Positions 33,296 to 42,176 of a DNA stretch of 64,000 nt are shown here, piece by piece (positions within the stretch are counted from its first letter, which is position 1; the number at the start of each line of letters is the position of its first letter). The notes beneath the pieces are model-generated. The model saw only the letters and a program-made list of their open reading frames with translations, did not search any database and was not told where the DNA came from. Made by a program: the position numbers and the translations under genes. This stretch comes from Nibribacter roseus (GTDB lineage: Bacteria; Bacteroidota; Bacteroidia; Cytophagales; Hymenobacteraceae): NCBI RefSeq assembly GCF_042662225.1, contig NZ_JBHSYQ010000003.1, positions 372,001 through 436,000 of the forward strand, in the 5' to 3' direction.

Positions 33296-33802
33296 ATGAT
33301 GGACTTTTTAGACCCTATTCTAGGCATTGGCGAAGAAAACTTGAGTTGGTGGCAAATGTCTCTGAGAGCTATAATAGTTTTCTTAGTCTCGCTGGTATAC
33401 TTACGGCTGGCAAATTCTCGAATTTTTGGTCGTCATGGCGCTTTTGACATTGTATTGGGTATTGTTTACGGCTCAGTCATGAGCAGGGCCATTACTGGAA
33501 ATTCCCCGTTTTATGCTACCCTGGCGGCTGGCCTATCGCTTATTCTCCTACACCGGGTGTTGGCTGCCGTTACCTACAGCTATGGCCAGAAACTGGGGTT
33601 CAGTAACTTTATAAAAGGAGGTATGGCCACCTTGGTAGAAGACGGTGAAATGAAAAAGGATGTGATGCGGAAACACAACGTGACGGAGAACGACCTTTTG
33701 GAAACGATGCGCCTGCAGGGCGGCCCTGTAGACATCTCACAAATCAAATCGGCCTGTCTTGAACGAAGTGGCAACATAAGTGTAATTGTAAAAAAAGACT
33801 AA
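33296..33802 (+). CDS. DUF421 family membrane protein (YetF-like)
   Basis: 168 residues. Two to three transmembrane helices (SLRAIIVFLVSLVYLRLA, YATLAAGLSLILLHRVL) precede the conserved cytosolic YetF-type domain, with KGGMATLVEDGEMKKDVMRKHNVTENDLLETMRLQGG. The middle block ANSRIFGRHGAFDIVLGIVYGSVMSRAITG is typical of DUF421. These proteins are often found in stress and sporulation settings in other phyla; the molecular role is not settled. Two ATG codons are adjacent at the start, and either could serve. Confidence 0.85.
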   Translation: MMDFLDPILGIGEENLSWWQMSLRAIIVFLVSLVYLRLANSRIFGRHGAFDIVLGIVYGSVMSRAITGNSPFYATLAAGLSLILLHRVLAAVTYSYGQKLGFSNFIKGGMATLVEDGEMKKDVMRKHNVTENDLLETMRLQGGPVDISQIKSACLERSGNISVIVKKD

Positions 33803-33898
33803 CCCCCCCTGTGCGTCTTACGCTGTTGTTGTTCACCCCATGCAACCTTCTGCACCTAATCGGGCTCTTCTGGTTAGAAACCACACAGCGTAAACTTT

Positions 33899-34708
33899 AT
33901 GAAAACCTATTTAAGCAAAATAACTTTTGCTCTTTTCACTGTCATTTTATTTGCCGGTTGCAACTTAGATGATCCTCAGCCCAGCCCAACTGGCGGCTAT
34001 GTATTACTTTCCAGAGTAGCCACTACCCAAGGCGATAGCCGCGAGTTTATTTATTCAGCAGAAGGTTGGCTCACCCGCCTGGTAGGCAACGGCTATCTGG
34101 CCCTGAATGAAAACCAAACCTCTACCAGTAACGTCACTTTTGACAACTTGGGCCGCATTGCCACCATTTTGACCGATGGCCCTGAGCTAGACACCAAAAA
34201 CGTATATTACTACACCACTGATCATAAGCTACAGAAGTTGGAAGAGCTAATTGACAACCAGGTGCAGAGCTACCACACCTTTGCCTATGATGCTCAGAAA
34301 AGGCTCACCACCCGCATTAGCTTCTACCCCGATGCCTCCAGCAACAGCAACACGCTCAGAGAAACGAACAAGAGCACGTTCACTTATCACACCGATGGCA
34401 ACCTGCATGTACATACCATGTACCATAAGCCCAGCACTTCCGCTGACTGGCAGCTTACCCAAACCATGACCTATGAGAATTATGACACCATGATTGGGGT
34501 ACAGCACCTTACCAGCGGTTTTCTGTTTACGCCAAGCATTATCTTACAGAAGAACAACCCTGGCAAGGTGACTACGGTGCTGGCCAGCGGCGAACAGCGT
34601 GTCTCTAACTTTACGTACCAGTACAATGCCCAGAAGCTTCCGGTAAAAAAGACAACCACCCCAAGCACTGGCAACGCGTTTGAAACGGTATACACATACC
34701 AGATGTAG
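33899..34708 (+). CDS. Exported lipoprotein, RHS/YD-like repeats, unknown function
   Basis: 269 residues with lipoprotein signal (FALFTVILFAGC). The mature part is beta-rich with repeated YxYxxxxxLxxL-like units (REFIYSAEGWLTRLVG, NVYYYTTDHKLQKLEEL, YHTFAYDAQKRLTTRI, STFTYHTDGNLHVHTM, TYQYNAQKLPVKKTT). That arrangement is seen in RHS-like and DUF4595-type Bacteroidota proteins. It is probably a surface or periplasmic lipoprotein. A bidirectional terminator and a palindromic repeat follow. Confidence 0.65.
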   Translation: MKTYLSKITFALFTVILFAGCNLDDPQPSPTGGYVLLSRVATTQGDSREFIYSAEGWLTRLVGNGYLALNENQTSTSNVTFDNLGRIATILTDGPELDTKNVYYYTTDHKLQKLEELIDNQVQSYHTFAYDAQKRLTTRISFYPDASSNSNTLRETNKSTFTYHTDGNLHVHTMYHKPSTSADWQLTQTMTYENYDTMIGVQHLTSGFLFTPSIILQKNNPGKVTTVLASGEQRVSNFTYQYNAQKLPVKKTTTPSTGNAFETVYTYQM

Positions 34709-34730
34709 CATAGCTTGTGCCTGAAAGTTT

Positions 34731-34770
34731 CCGTTTTTAGCCTCATTTCGGAAAATGGGGCTAAAAACGG
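34731..34770. repeat. Palindromic repeat, near-perfect copy
   Basis: CCGTTTTTAGCCTCATTT and its complement pair at all but one position (a G-T pair) around CGGA. It lies between the YD-like lipoprotein gene and a separate terminator. Confidence 0.88.
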
Positions 34771-34859
34771 GAAAAGGTTACTTTAAATGCATGTTCAAGC
34801 AATTGAAAGATGCGGCAAGGCTATAGCAATCTCCTAATTCTTGCTTCTGCATAAACAGA

Positions 34860-34890
34860 AAAGCCTGCCCCTTACTACAGGGCAGGCTTT
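34860..34890. terminator. Bidirectional terminator
   Basis: AAAGCCTGCCC pairs perfectly with GGGCAGGCTTT around CTTACTACA, between two convergent genes. Confidence 0.9.
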
Positions 34891-34912
34891 AAATTGTAAG
34901 AATAATGCGCAA

Positions 34913-36262
34913 CTATTGAACAACCACTTTTCTCTTTATCACTGTTTGGTTCTCTACAAGATTGAGGACATAAACGCCTTTGGGCAGGTGGCCTACAGAC
35001 AACGTCTGACTTGGTCCCTGTAACACTTGATTGAGTACGGGTTGGCCGTTCATGTTATAAAGCACCACCCTTGCACTTTTAGCGCTAGTGCTGAGTTCTA
35101 CAGTAAATTCTGTAGTGGAAGGGTTAGGATAAACGCTAAGCCTTCCGTCTAACTCATCCTCAATTCCGGTTACAGAAGCAAAAGCTCCTGAGAACTTATA
35201 CATTACACCAGGTCCACCTGTCCAGCCAGTGGTGGGGTTAACAAAAACTACTTCTGAATGAGCTACGCCCTGATCAATCATAGTCCAGTTAGCGCCACCA
35301 TCTGTACTTACCGCACTACCATTTTTTCCGGCAGCGGCTCCTGTTATTACAAAAGTACTAGCAGTACCCGGCACATACGCAATACTGTTCACATAGAGAC
35401 CTGCAGGCTCCTCTGCCACAAAGGCTGACCAGTTTTCACCTCCGTCTGAGGTGCGGGCTGAAAACATTCTACCAGATCCATCTTCCACACCAACAGCAAA
35501 ACCAGTTCCATTATCACTGAAAGCCATGGCAGAAACAGTTGAGTTGTTTGGCAAAAGGGTGGAAACAGTCCAATTTAAACCTTTGTCGGTACTTCTAAAG
35601 ATTCTGCCTTTGTTAGTCCCAAACCAAACACTGTTTCCGTTGTCGATAAAGGAGTTAATAAATCCCCACTCGCCCGCTAAGGCCGCTGGCATGTTCGCAT
35701 TAGGCACCCGTGTCCAGGTCTGCCCCAGGTTGCTTGTGGTGTATATTTCAAAATATCCATTCAGCGCGTCTCCTCCGGCTACGCCATTTGTGCCATCAAA
35801 AAAAGTGACGAAATTAGGGAAAGAGGCAGGATCACTATACGAAGCGGTGGGTTGCTTAGACCAGGTTTGGCCGCCATCTGTAGTATGGTAGATTCCGGAA
35901 GTTGCGCCGGCGCCATTAGGATAAACGGCAGCAAAAGCCTCCGTGGCACTAACTGCCGATATGTTTCCTGTTCCTGAATTACTTAGACCGTCTATCTGAC
36001 CAGTTTCCCAAGTTTCTCCGCCATCGGTAGTTTTCACAAACCCAGAAACACCATTAGTCAATCCCCAGACCACATTTTCATTGACGGCATACAGCGTCCT
36101 TACTTGAGGCGGGGCGCCAGTCGTTTTCTCTACCCAGGAATGGGTAGTAGTTCCCTGTGCCATTACTAAGCCTGTATTCAGAATACCTTGCCATGACAAC
36201 AGGAGTAAAGAGGCGATCAGAATTTTAATTGATTGTGAAAATTTTGTGTAATTTTTTTTCAT
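34913..36262 (-). CDS. T9SS-exported protein with YCF48/BNR-like repeats and type A sorting domain
   Basis: 449 residues. A signal peptide (IKILIASLLLLSWQGILNTG, then LVMAQG) is followed by a beta-propeller region with repeated Asp-box/YCF48 units: TTDGGETWETG, TTDGGQTWSKQ, TSNLGQTWTRV, STDKGLNWTVS, TSDGGENWSAF, STDGGANWTMI. The last ~80 residues are a type IX secretion C-terminal domain (LSVYPNPSTTEFTVELS, then LPKGVYVLNLVENQTVIKRKVVVQ). It should be secreted across the outer membrane by T9SS, either released or attached to the cell surface. Ligand unknown. Confidence 0.9.
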   Translation of the reverse strand: MKKNYTKFSQSIKILIASLLLLSWQGILNTGLVMAQGTTTHSWVEKTTGAPPQVRTLYAVNENVVWGLTNGVSGFVKTTDGGETWETGQIDGLSNSGTGNISAVSATEAFAAVYPNGAGATSGIYHTTDGGQTWSKQPTASYSDPASFPNFVTFFDGTNGVAGGDALNGYFEIYTTSNLGQTWTRVPNANMPAALAGEWGFINSFIDNGNSVWFGTNKGRIFRSTDKGLNWTVSTLLPNNSTVSAMAFSDNGTGFAVGVEDGSGRMFSARTSDGGENWSAFVAEEPAGLYVNSIAYVPGTASTFVITGAAAGKNGSAVSTDGGANWTMIDQGVAHSEVVFVNPTTGWTGGPGVMYKFSGAFASVTGIEDELDGRLSVYPNPSTTEFTVELSTSAKSARVVLYNMNGQPVLNQVLQGPSQTLSVGHLPKGVYVLNLVENQTVIKRKVVVQ

Positions 36263-36776
36263 AAAATTTTATTTTTTTGTTTGTGGGCTCGAGCACAAAT
36301 AAAGCAAAAATTATATAACAAAAAAATTACACTAGACAAAAGGGGCAGATTGTTACTCTGCTGCGCTCTGCTTCTCCACCAAAACATGTTAGCTCTGTTT
36401 ACCCAAACTTTTTAAGCTACAAGGCTAAAGCATAAGAATGAGATGAAGAAAAAGACAAGCAAGAGGAAACCTAGCTAGCAGAAGGAAATATTCCCCTATT
36501 AAAATTGGACTTCTTTTACCAGTATCGCAGGCAAGATGCTATGCACTGTGACGCGTATTTAATCGTTGTTCACGAAATCAATAGCAATCCTTATACCAGT
36601 GCCTTTAGCACCATACTTCTTGCTGCTGTTTAAATTGTGCCCTCAACTTATGCAGTAGTTCAACAAAGGCTTGGTTTGAGATGTATGAGATATTGAACAA
36701 GCTCTTATAAACAGTAAAGCTTCTTTGAGTTTTTGCTTTGATTCTCCTAATGATCACTCTATAAGAATGGCACTGT
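36263..36776. other. Gene-free spacer
   Basis: About 510 bases upstream of the T9SS cargo gene and downstream of the DUF2199 gene. It is A/T-rich and no reading frame or structured element beyond the palindromic repeat at its left boundary was found. Confidence 0.5.
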
Positions 36777-36816
36777 CTGTTTTAAGCCTAGTTTCAGGAA
36801 AGTAGGCCGAAAACAG
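36777..36816. repeat. Palindromic repeat after the DUF2199 gene
   Basis: CTGTTTTAAGCCTAGTTT and AAAGTAGGCCGAAAACAG around CAGGA. Two bases from the minus-strand stop of the DUF2199 gene, so it would be in its 3' end. Confidence 0.8.
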
Positions 36817-36818
36817 GA

Positions 36819-37334
36819 TTAGTTTTGATTGGAGATGCGTATCATCTCTTCAATGCGTTTTTCTGCTTCTTCCTTGCTGATGCCGTAGTAGAAATCCTGC
36901 ACCAACGGATGCTTAAAATCTTCATGCGGGAACACGTGTGGCCTGATGCCATCAGCTTGGGTAACTACGGTAGAGGGAACATCCAGCACATCGTCTTCAT
37001 ACCCCATCAAACAGTTGCTCACATACCCGAAGTAAGATGCTTCATGCTGTTCATTGTGGTAGTTCTGCTGGTAGTCTAGAAAGGTTTTCTCGCTCACTGA
37101 CACCCACAGCCCGTAGTCCAGATCTTCGCAATGGTCATTTACCGGAATGGTCATAACCACTCTTATAAACCTGTCTGTTTGGTCTTCATAAGTGATGGTG
37201 CAGAAGTCTCCTTTCAACCACCCTATGGTTTCTTGCTTTTCTGACGAAAGGTTGTTGTAGTGCCAAGGCGAAGAATAAGCCAAGGCAGGCCAACTGTCAT
37301 GGTATTGGCCGCAGTTGGGGCAGGTGTATGGCAT
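36819..37334 (-). CDS. DUF2199 family protein
   Basis: 171 residues from the second of two adjacent ATG codons. A zinc-ribbon-like YTCPNCGQYH opens the protein. The central part WHYNNLSSEKQETIGWLKGDFCTI and the DLDYGLWVSVSEKTFLDYQQNY segment are typical of DUF2199. The role is unknown; members are cytoplasmic. A palindromic repeat sits just after the stop. Confidence 0.8.
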   Translation of the reverse strand: MPYTCPNCGQYHDSWPALAYSSPWHYNNLSSEKQETIGWLKGDFCTITYEDQTDRFIRVVMTIPVNDHCEDLDYGLWVSVSEKTFLDYQQNYHNEQHEASYFGYVSNCLMGYEDDVLDVPSTVVTQADGIRPHVFPHEDFKHPLVQDFYYGISKEEAEKRIEEMIRISNQN

Positions 37335-37340
37335 GATCAA

Positions 37341-37598
37341 AGTAGTTGTTCTGTTTCTCCCGCGGAAGATATATAGTGCTCTGGCTATTTTCTTGAAAAG
37401 TTATAGACAAATATTTATCAATGCGTAACATGGTGGATGAGTAACGACTATCTTAATTTAGCTTAGCTAGCATGATTTCTAGAAAGATGAATCGCCTGAG
37501 CCAGCAAATAAGTCTTTTACTTTAATGTTAAACTTTAGACAAATAGTATCACCTGTTGCTATATGTCTTATACTTGCAAAGTATTGCATAGCTGCAAA
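37341..37598. other. Gene-free spacer
   Basis: About 260 A/T-rich bases between the DUF2199 start and the terminator of the small putative gene. It should contain the DUF2199 promoter, though no TAnnTTTG match was confirmed. No coding signal. Confidence 0.4.
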
Positions 37599-37626
37599 AA
37601 AGAGTGCCCCATGTGAGGCACTCTTT
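37599..37626 (-). terminator. Terminator of the small putative gene
   Basis: AAAGAGTGCC pairs perfectly with GGCACTCTTT around CCATGTGA. On the minus strand it is followed by a T run. It lies 3 bases beyond the stop of the 60-codon ORF. Confidence 0.85.
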
Positions 37627-37629
37627 AAA

Positions 37630-37812
37630 CTAAAAATTGTTAACCAAATCTATCAAACCTTTGATAAGGTTAACGAGTGTAAGTAATGCTCCAAGTGCTG
37701 CTGTCATGATTAATAGCCACTTGGGTACTGGTGACTTAGTATTCACCGTTCGAGGCTCTGAGGGAATGGCCGTTCCTTCAGAGCCTTTTGCATTATGGTA
37801 TCTCTGTACCAT
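37630..37812 (-). CDS. Putative 60-residue membrane protein (or structured small RNA)
   Basis: A 60-codon frame with a C-terminal hydrophobic helix (WLLIMTAALGALLTLVNLI, then KGLIDLVNN). Support comes from context: a TATATTTG -7 box with a conserved upstream element shared with nrdB, and a clean terminator right after the stop. A strong hairpin in the DNA of the N-terminal part (AGGCTCTGAGGGAA with its near-complement) means the transcript could instead function as RNA. No family was recognised. If a protein, it is probably an inner-membrane single-pass peptide. Confidence 0.45.
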   Translation of the reverse strand: MVQRYHNAKGSEGTAIPSEPRTVNTKSPVPKWLLIMTAALGALLTLVNLIKGLIDLVNNF

Positions 37813-37834
37813 TTGATATTAATTTTTCCATACC

Positions 37835-37911
37835 CAAATATACTAGCAATTAAGCTGTTCTCTTTAATCAGGCAGACGAATTTATACAAACTTTGCCCAC
37901 CATTAATCCGC
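37835..37911 (-). promoter_or_regulatory. Promoter module shared with nrdB: TATATTTG box plus 38-bp upstream element
   Basis: TATATTTG at 37835-37842 (minus strand), then a 31-base gap, then the element 37874-37911. Apart from two bases the element is identical to the one at 42216-42253, where the gap to an identical TATATTTG box is also 31 bases. No -33 TTG is present, which suits an activator-dependent promoter. Confidence 0.65.
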
Positions 37912-38045
37912 GCTATAATTATCTATTATTCAATACATTACATTTATTTAAAATTTAAACATAAGGATACAAAGCTTTGCTAAAGTAACTAAATCAATTA
38001 GCAATCTATTTTACCCACTTAAGAATACATAATAGAACCAAACAA

Positions 38046-38073
38046 AAAAGGAGGCCGTTTCGGGCCTCCTTTT
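38046..38073 (-). terminator. Terminator of nrdA
   Basis: AAAAGGAGGCC pairs perfectly with GGCCTCCTTTT around GTTTCG. It lies 25 bases after the nrdA stop. Confidence 0.92.
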
Positions 38074-38097
38074 CCTAAATCAGATCAAAACTAAATC

Positions 38098-40479
38098 TTA
38101 GCTACCGCAAGCCTCGCATGCATCTGGATTATCCAGTGAACAAGCCATATCGCTTTGGTTCTGTTCTACGCTGCTGTACATAGGCGCCAGAGTTTCGGCG
38201 GCTTGTTTCTCAACGGTGAACTTGATGGCATCGGCGGCGGCTTTGGTGCGTAGGTAGTACATACCTGTTTTCAGACCGCGTTTCCAGGCGTGGAAGTGCA
38301 TGGAGGTCAGCTTACCGAAGTTCACGTTTGGCACGTGCAGGTTCAGGCTTTGGCTTTGGCAGATGTAAGCCCCGCGGTCGGCACTCATGTCAATTACCGT
38401 ACGTTGGCTGATTTCCCAAACGGTTTTGTACAGGTCTTTGATGTTCTGCGGAATGTTCGGGATGTTCTGCACCGAGCCGTTGGCGGCAATAATGGCGTTC
38501 TTCATCTGGTCGTTCCACAAACCAAGAGCAATCAGGTCTTTCAACAGGTGCTTATTCACCACCATGAACTCCCCACTCAGCACGCGGCGAACGTAAATGT
38601 TAGAAGTGTAAGGTTCAAATCCTTCGTTGTTACCCAAAATCTGTGAAGTAGAAGCAGTAGGCATTGGTGCTACCAGCAGTGAGTTGCGCACACCGTGCTC
38701 CATTACTTCGTTGCGAAGAGCTTCCCAGTCCCAACGGCCACTCTCTGGCTTCACGCCCCACATGTCAAACTGGAAGATACCACGGCTGATAGGCGAGCCT
38801 TCAAATGTTTGGTACGGACCGTCTACCTTGGCCAGATCCTTAGAAGCCGTCATGGCCGCGAAGTAAATAGTCTCGAAGATGTCTTTGTTCAGGCGGGCTG
38901 CTTCTTCGCTTTCAAACGGCATGCGCAGCTGCAGGAACGCATCGGCTAACCCTTGTACACCTAACCCAATAGGGCGGTGACGCAGGTTTGAGTTCTTGGC
39001 TTCCTCAACCGGGTAGTAGTTAATGTCAATTACCTTGTTCAGGTTCTTGGTAACGGTGTAGGTTACCTCGTACAGCTTGTCATGGTCGAAGAACTTCTTG
39101 CCTCCCTCTTCTTTGATGTAGCGCGGCAAGGCCAACGAAGCCAGGTTACAAACGGCTATCTCGTCTGGGGCAGTGTACTCAATAATTTCGGTACACAGGT
39201 TAGAGCTCTTAATGGTACCCAGGTTCTGCTGGTTAGACTTGCCGTTGGCGTGGTCTTTAAAAAGCATATACGGCGTACCTGTCTCGGTCTGGGCTTCCAG
39301 AATGGCAAACCACAGCTCCTGCGCTTTTATGGTTTTGCGGGCTTTGCCTTCGCGCTCGTACTTCTCATACAGGCGCTCAAAGTCTTTGCCCCAGGTATCA
39401 GAAAGACCTGGGCATTCGTTCGGGCACATCAGGCTCCAGTCGCCGTTGGCTTCCACGCGCTTCATGAACAAGTCTGGGGTCCAAAGAGCCAAGAACAAGT
39501 CACGCGTGCGCATTTCTTCTTTCCCGTGGTTCTTTCTCAAGTCAAGGAATTCGAAGATATCAGAATGCCATGGCTCCAGGTAAATAGCAAAGGCACCTTT
39601 GCGTTTTCCGCCGCCCTGGTCTACGTAACGCGCAGTGTCATTGAACACCTTCAGCATGGGCACAAGGCCGTTTGAGGTACCGTTGGTGCCTTTAATATAA
39701 GAACCGGTGGCGCGTATGTTGTGCACGGCCAAACCAATACCACCCGCGCTCTGGGAAATAAGCGCACAATTTTTCAGCGTATCATAAATGCCGGGTATGC
39801 TGTCCTCCTTCATGGTTAACAGGAAGCAAGACGACAGCTGCGGTTTAGGAGTACCCGCATTGAAAAGGGTAGGCGTAGCGTGCGTAAACCACTTCTCAGA
39901 CATTAAGTTATAGGTATGGATAGCCGCATCAATGTCGGTTTTATGTATACCTACGGCCACGCGCATAAGCATGTGTTGCGGACGCTCTACTACTTTGCCG
40001 TGCAGGCGCAGCAAGTAAGAACGCTCCAGGGTTTTGTACCCGAAGTAGTCATAGTTATAGTCGCGGTCATAGATAATGCTGGAGTCTAGCAGGGCCGCGT
40101 TCTTTCTAATGATGTCATACACTTCCTTAGACAGAAGCGAGGCATTCTCGCCGGTCTTGGGGTCTACGTAGGTGTACAGCTGCTTCATGGTGTTGAAGAA
40201 CGACTTCTGGGTCACCTTGTGCAGGCTGGAGATGGCTATACGGGCCGCCAGAATAGCATAGTCTGGGTGCTTGGTGGTCAACGAGGCCGCCGTTTCCGCC
40301 GCCAGGTTGTCTAGCTCTACGGTGGTCACACCATCGTAAATACCGTCAATCACCTTCTTAGCCACTTCAATAGGGCTCACGAACGTCATGTTCAGGCCGT
40401 AGCACAGTTTTTCTATGCGGGCCGTGATCTTATCAAACTTGACCGATTCCCTGCGGCCATCTCTCTTTACAACTAACAT
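38098..40479 (-). CDS. nrdA: Ribonucleoside-diphosphate reductase, alpha subunit (class Ia)
   Basis: 793 residues from the ATG at 40479 (MLVVKRDGRRESVKFDK), the usual start of an ATP-cone; an earlier ATG adds 23 atypical residues. The enzyme reduces ribonucleoside diphosphates to deoxy forms for DNA synthesis. The ATP-cone occupies residues 1-90. Active-site pieces include PQLSSCFLL, SAGGIGLAVHNIRA, SSNLCTEIIEYTAPDEIAVCNLASLALP, PMPTASTSQILGNNEGFEPYTSNIY and the C-terminal CEACGS redox pair. The sequence is the eukaryote-like subtype. It forms a set with nrdB upstream, separated by a lipoprotein gene. Confidence 0.95.
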   Translation of the reverse strand: MLVVKRDGRRESVKFDKITARIEKLCYGLNMTFVSPIEVAKKVIDGIYDGVTTVELDNLAAETAASLTTKHPDYAILAARIAISSLHKVTQKSFFNTMKQLYTYVDPKTGENASLLSKEVYDIIRKNAALLDSSIIYDRDYNYDYFGYKTLERSYLLRLHGKVVERPQHMLMRVAVGIHKTDIDAAIHTYNLMSEKWFTHATPTLFNAGTPKPQLSSCFLLTMKEDSIPGIYDTLKNCALISQSAGGIGLAVHNIRATGSYIKGTNGTSNGLVPMLKVFNDTARYVDQGGGKRKGAFAIYLEPWHSDIFEFLDLRKNHGKEEMRTRDLFLALWTPDLFMKRVEANGDWSLMCPNECPGLSDTWGKDFERLYEKYEREGKARKTIKAQELWFAILEAQTETGTPYMLFKDHANGKSNQQNLGTIKSSNLCTEIIEYTAPDEIAVCNLASLALPRYIKEEGGKKFFDHDKLYEVTYTVTKNLNKVIDINYYPVEEAKNSNLRHRPIGLGVQGLADAFLQLRMPFESEEAARLNKDIFETIYFAAMTASKDLAKVDGPYQTFEGSPISRGIFQFDMWGVKPESGRWDWEALRNEVMEHGVRNSLLVAPMPTASTSQILGNNEGFEPYTSNIYVRRVLSGEFMVVNKHLLKDLIALGLWNDQMKNAIIAANGSVQNIPNIPQNIKDLYKTVWEISQRTVIDMSADRGAYICQSQSLNLHVPNVNFGKLTSMHFHAWKRGLKTGMYYLRTKAAADAIKFTVEKQAAETLAPMYSSVEQNQSDMACSLDNPDACEACGS

Positions 40480-40605
40480 ACGCTTACATCTATATGGGTG
40501 ATGGATGGGGTGAGCCATCCGGTTACTTTTCGCCACGCGCACAGGCACCAGGCGGAACTTTAAACTTATGGATTCTGCGGTAATTCCCCAACCAGTTATC
40601 GGGGC

Positions 40606-40641
40606 GTTTTTACCTTGTTTTTTATAAATCGGCCTAAAAAC
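40606..40641. repeat. Palindromic repeat upstream of nrdA
   Basis: GTTTTTA and TAAAAAC ends pair across CCTTGTTTTTTATAAATCGG and CC. The inner arms have decayed. It sits ~125 bases before the nrdA start. Confidence 0.6.
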
Positions 40642-40758
40642 AACTTCAGGCGCCGCAGAAGCAATTAGCTGGTATAGTTTCCTGCGGGGAACCAGCCAAC
40701 TGCTTGTATATATGCATTTTTATATATAACTGAAGAACGATTTCCCCCAGCCAATAGG

Positions 40759-41112
40759 TTACTTGTCGTACACGTTTTCCTTACCGGCCACCACTTGTAC
40801 AGACCATGCGTAAACACTGCCTACTGTAAAAACATAGTTTCCGGCATTCAGGTCTTTCATTAAAACATTAGCCTTGCCTGAGGCGCTATTACTTAATGTG
40901 CCAGACCTAAGGGGTAATACAGGCCTGGTGGTAGAAGTATAGGTTTCTTCAGTATAAAGGCTGTAACTAATGCTTCCTTGGTTAGCCGGAACAGCAAAGG
41001 TCATTCTAAGGTCGCCGGTGGTTGGCGTTACGGTCTGCTCTTCTTTACATGCTCCTAAAAACAGGCAAAGCAGCAGCAACAGCGTACTATACGTGGTCTT
41101 AAAAATCTTCAT
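40759..41112 (-). CDS. Small lipoprotein between nrdB and nrdA
   Basis: 117 residues with a lipoprotein signal (TYSTLLLLLCLFLGACKEE, Cys 22). The mature part is a small beta domain (GDLRMTFAVPANQGSISYSLYTEE, then NVLMKDLNAGNYVFTVGSVYAWSVQVVAGKENVYD) resembling Bacteroidota carboxypeptidase-regulatory-like folds. Its start overlaps the end of nrdB by 14 bases, so it should be cotranscribed with nrdB. A link between a lipoprotein and ribonucleotide reductase is unexpected; it may simply be an inserted gene. Confidence 0.65.
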   Translation of the reverse strand: MKIFKTTYSTLLLLLCLFLGACKEEQTVTPTTGDLRMTFAVPANQGSISYSLYTEETYTSTTRPVLPLRSGTLSNSASGKANVLMKDLNAGNYVFTVGSVYAWSVQVVAGKENVYDK

Positions 41113-42058
41113 CTAAAGAGAATACATTTGAATCTCGGTCGCTCATAACCCCAGACTTTTGGTATTCGCCTACGCGCTTCTCAAAGAAGTTGGTTTTTCC
41201 TTGCAGGGAGATCATCTCCATGAAGTCGAATGGATTGGTAGCGTTGTAGATTTTGCTGCAGCCCAATGCCACCAGCAGGCGGTCGGCCACAAACTCAATG
41301 TATTGTGTCATGAGTTTAGCGTTCATCCCTATGAGGTCTACGGGCAGGGCATCGGTCACAAATTCCTGCTCAATGCTCACTGCGTCGCGGATGATGGTAT
41401 GTACGCGCTCCTCCGGCAACTTGTTTACTAACATAGAGTAAAGCAGACAGGCAAAGTCACAGTGCAGCCCTTCGTCTCTTGAGATCAGCTCATTGGAGAA
41501 AGTAAGGCCTGGCATTAATCCGCGCTTCTTCAGCCAGAAAATAGAGCAGAAAGAACCCGAGAAGAAAATACCTTCCACAGCGGCAAAGGCAATCAAACGC
41601 TCGGTAAAGCTTTCAGAGTTGATCCATTTAAGCGCCCACTCGCCTTTCTTCTTCACGCAAGGCACCGTCTCCAGCGCATTGAACAAGCGGTCTTTTTCTT
41701 TCTGGTCTTTTATATAAGTATCAATCAGGAGCGAGTAGGTCTCAGAGTGAATGTTCTCCATCATGATCTGGAAACCGTAGAAGCAGCGGGCTTCCGGCAT
41801 CTGCACTTCCTGCATGAAATTGATGGCCAGGTTCTCATTCACAATTCCGTCTGAGGCGGCAAAGAAAGCAAGTACGTGACTAATAAAATGACGCTCACCG
41901 TCGTTTAACTTCTCCCAGTCCTTCATGTCTGGCGTCAGGTCAATTTCCTCGGCAGTCCAGAAGCTAGCCTCTGCCTGCTTGTACATCTGCCACACGGTAT
42001 CGTTCTGGATGGGGAAAAGGACAAAACGGTTGGGGTTCTCTTGCAATATTGGCTCCAT
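41099..42058 (-). CDS. nrdB: Ribonucleoside-diphosphate reductase, beta subunit (class Ia)
   Basis: 319 residues, the short eukaryote-like R2 type. It houses the di-iron centre and tyrosyl radical that start catalysis in NrdA. All ligands are in place: Asp 70 (AASDGIV), Glu 101 and His 104 (MENIHSET), Glu 162 (AAVEGIFF), Glu 196 and His 199 (RDEGLHCDF). The radical Tyr is 108 in HSETYSLL. The C-terminal NVFSLDEDF resembles the R1-docking tail. The leader is ~120 bases with a conserved upstream element shared with a small ORF beyond nrdA. Confidence 0.95.
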   Translation of the reverse strand: MEPILQENPNRFVLFPIQNDTVWQMYKQAEASFWTAEEIDLTPDMKDWEKLNDGERHFISHVLAFFAASDGIVNENLAINFMQEVQMPEARCFYGFQIMMENIHSETYSLLIDTYIKDQKEKDRLFNALETVPCVKKKGEWALKWINSESFTERLIAFAAVEGIFFSGSFCSIFWLKKRGLMPGLTFSNELISRDEGLHCDFACLLYSMLVNKLPEERVHTIIRDAVSIEQEFVTDALPVDLIGMNAKLMTQYIEFVADRLLVALGCSKIYNATNPFDFMEMISLQGKTNFFEKRVGEYQKSGVMSDRDSNVFSLDEDF

Positions 42059-42095
42059 AGAAATACGGTTGGTTACTCTTTACTTATATACTAAA

Positions 42096-42109
42096 GCCCC
42101 ACCTGGGGC
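42096..42109 (-). promoter_or_regulatory. Small hairpin in the nrdB leader
   Basis: GCCCC ACCT GGGGC, a 5-bp stem 38 bases before the nrdB start. A second inverted pair, AAATCTC (42137-42143) with GAGATTT (42170-42176), lies next to the -7 box. Either could affect expression; no known riboswitch was recognised. Confidence 0.35.
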
Positions 42110-42176
42110 GCTAAACCTCTGCCGCCGCAGCCCTTAAAATCTCGTTGAGAAAGGCCACTGGTCCGGCTTGAGATTT

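Noticed and set aside
37795..37983. 62-codon plus-strand frame upstream of the small putative gene
   Set aside because: It runs through the conserved promoter element shared with nrdB; a regulatory reading explains the sequence better.
38290..39675. Several long plus-strand frames opposite nrdA
   Set aside because: Antisense shadows of a strongly coding gene; long opposite frames are expected from its codon use.
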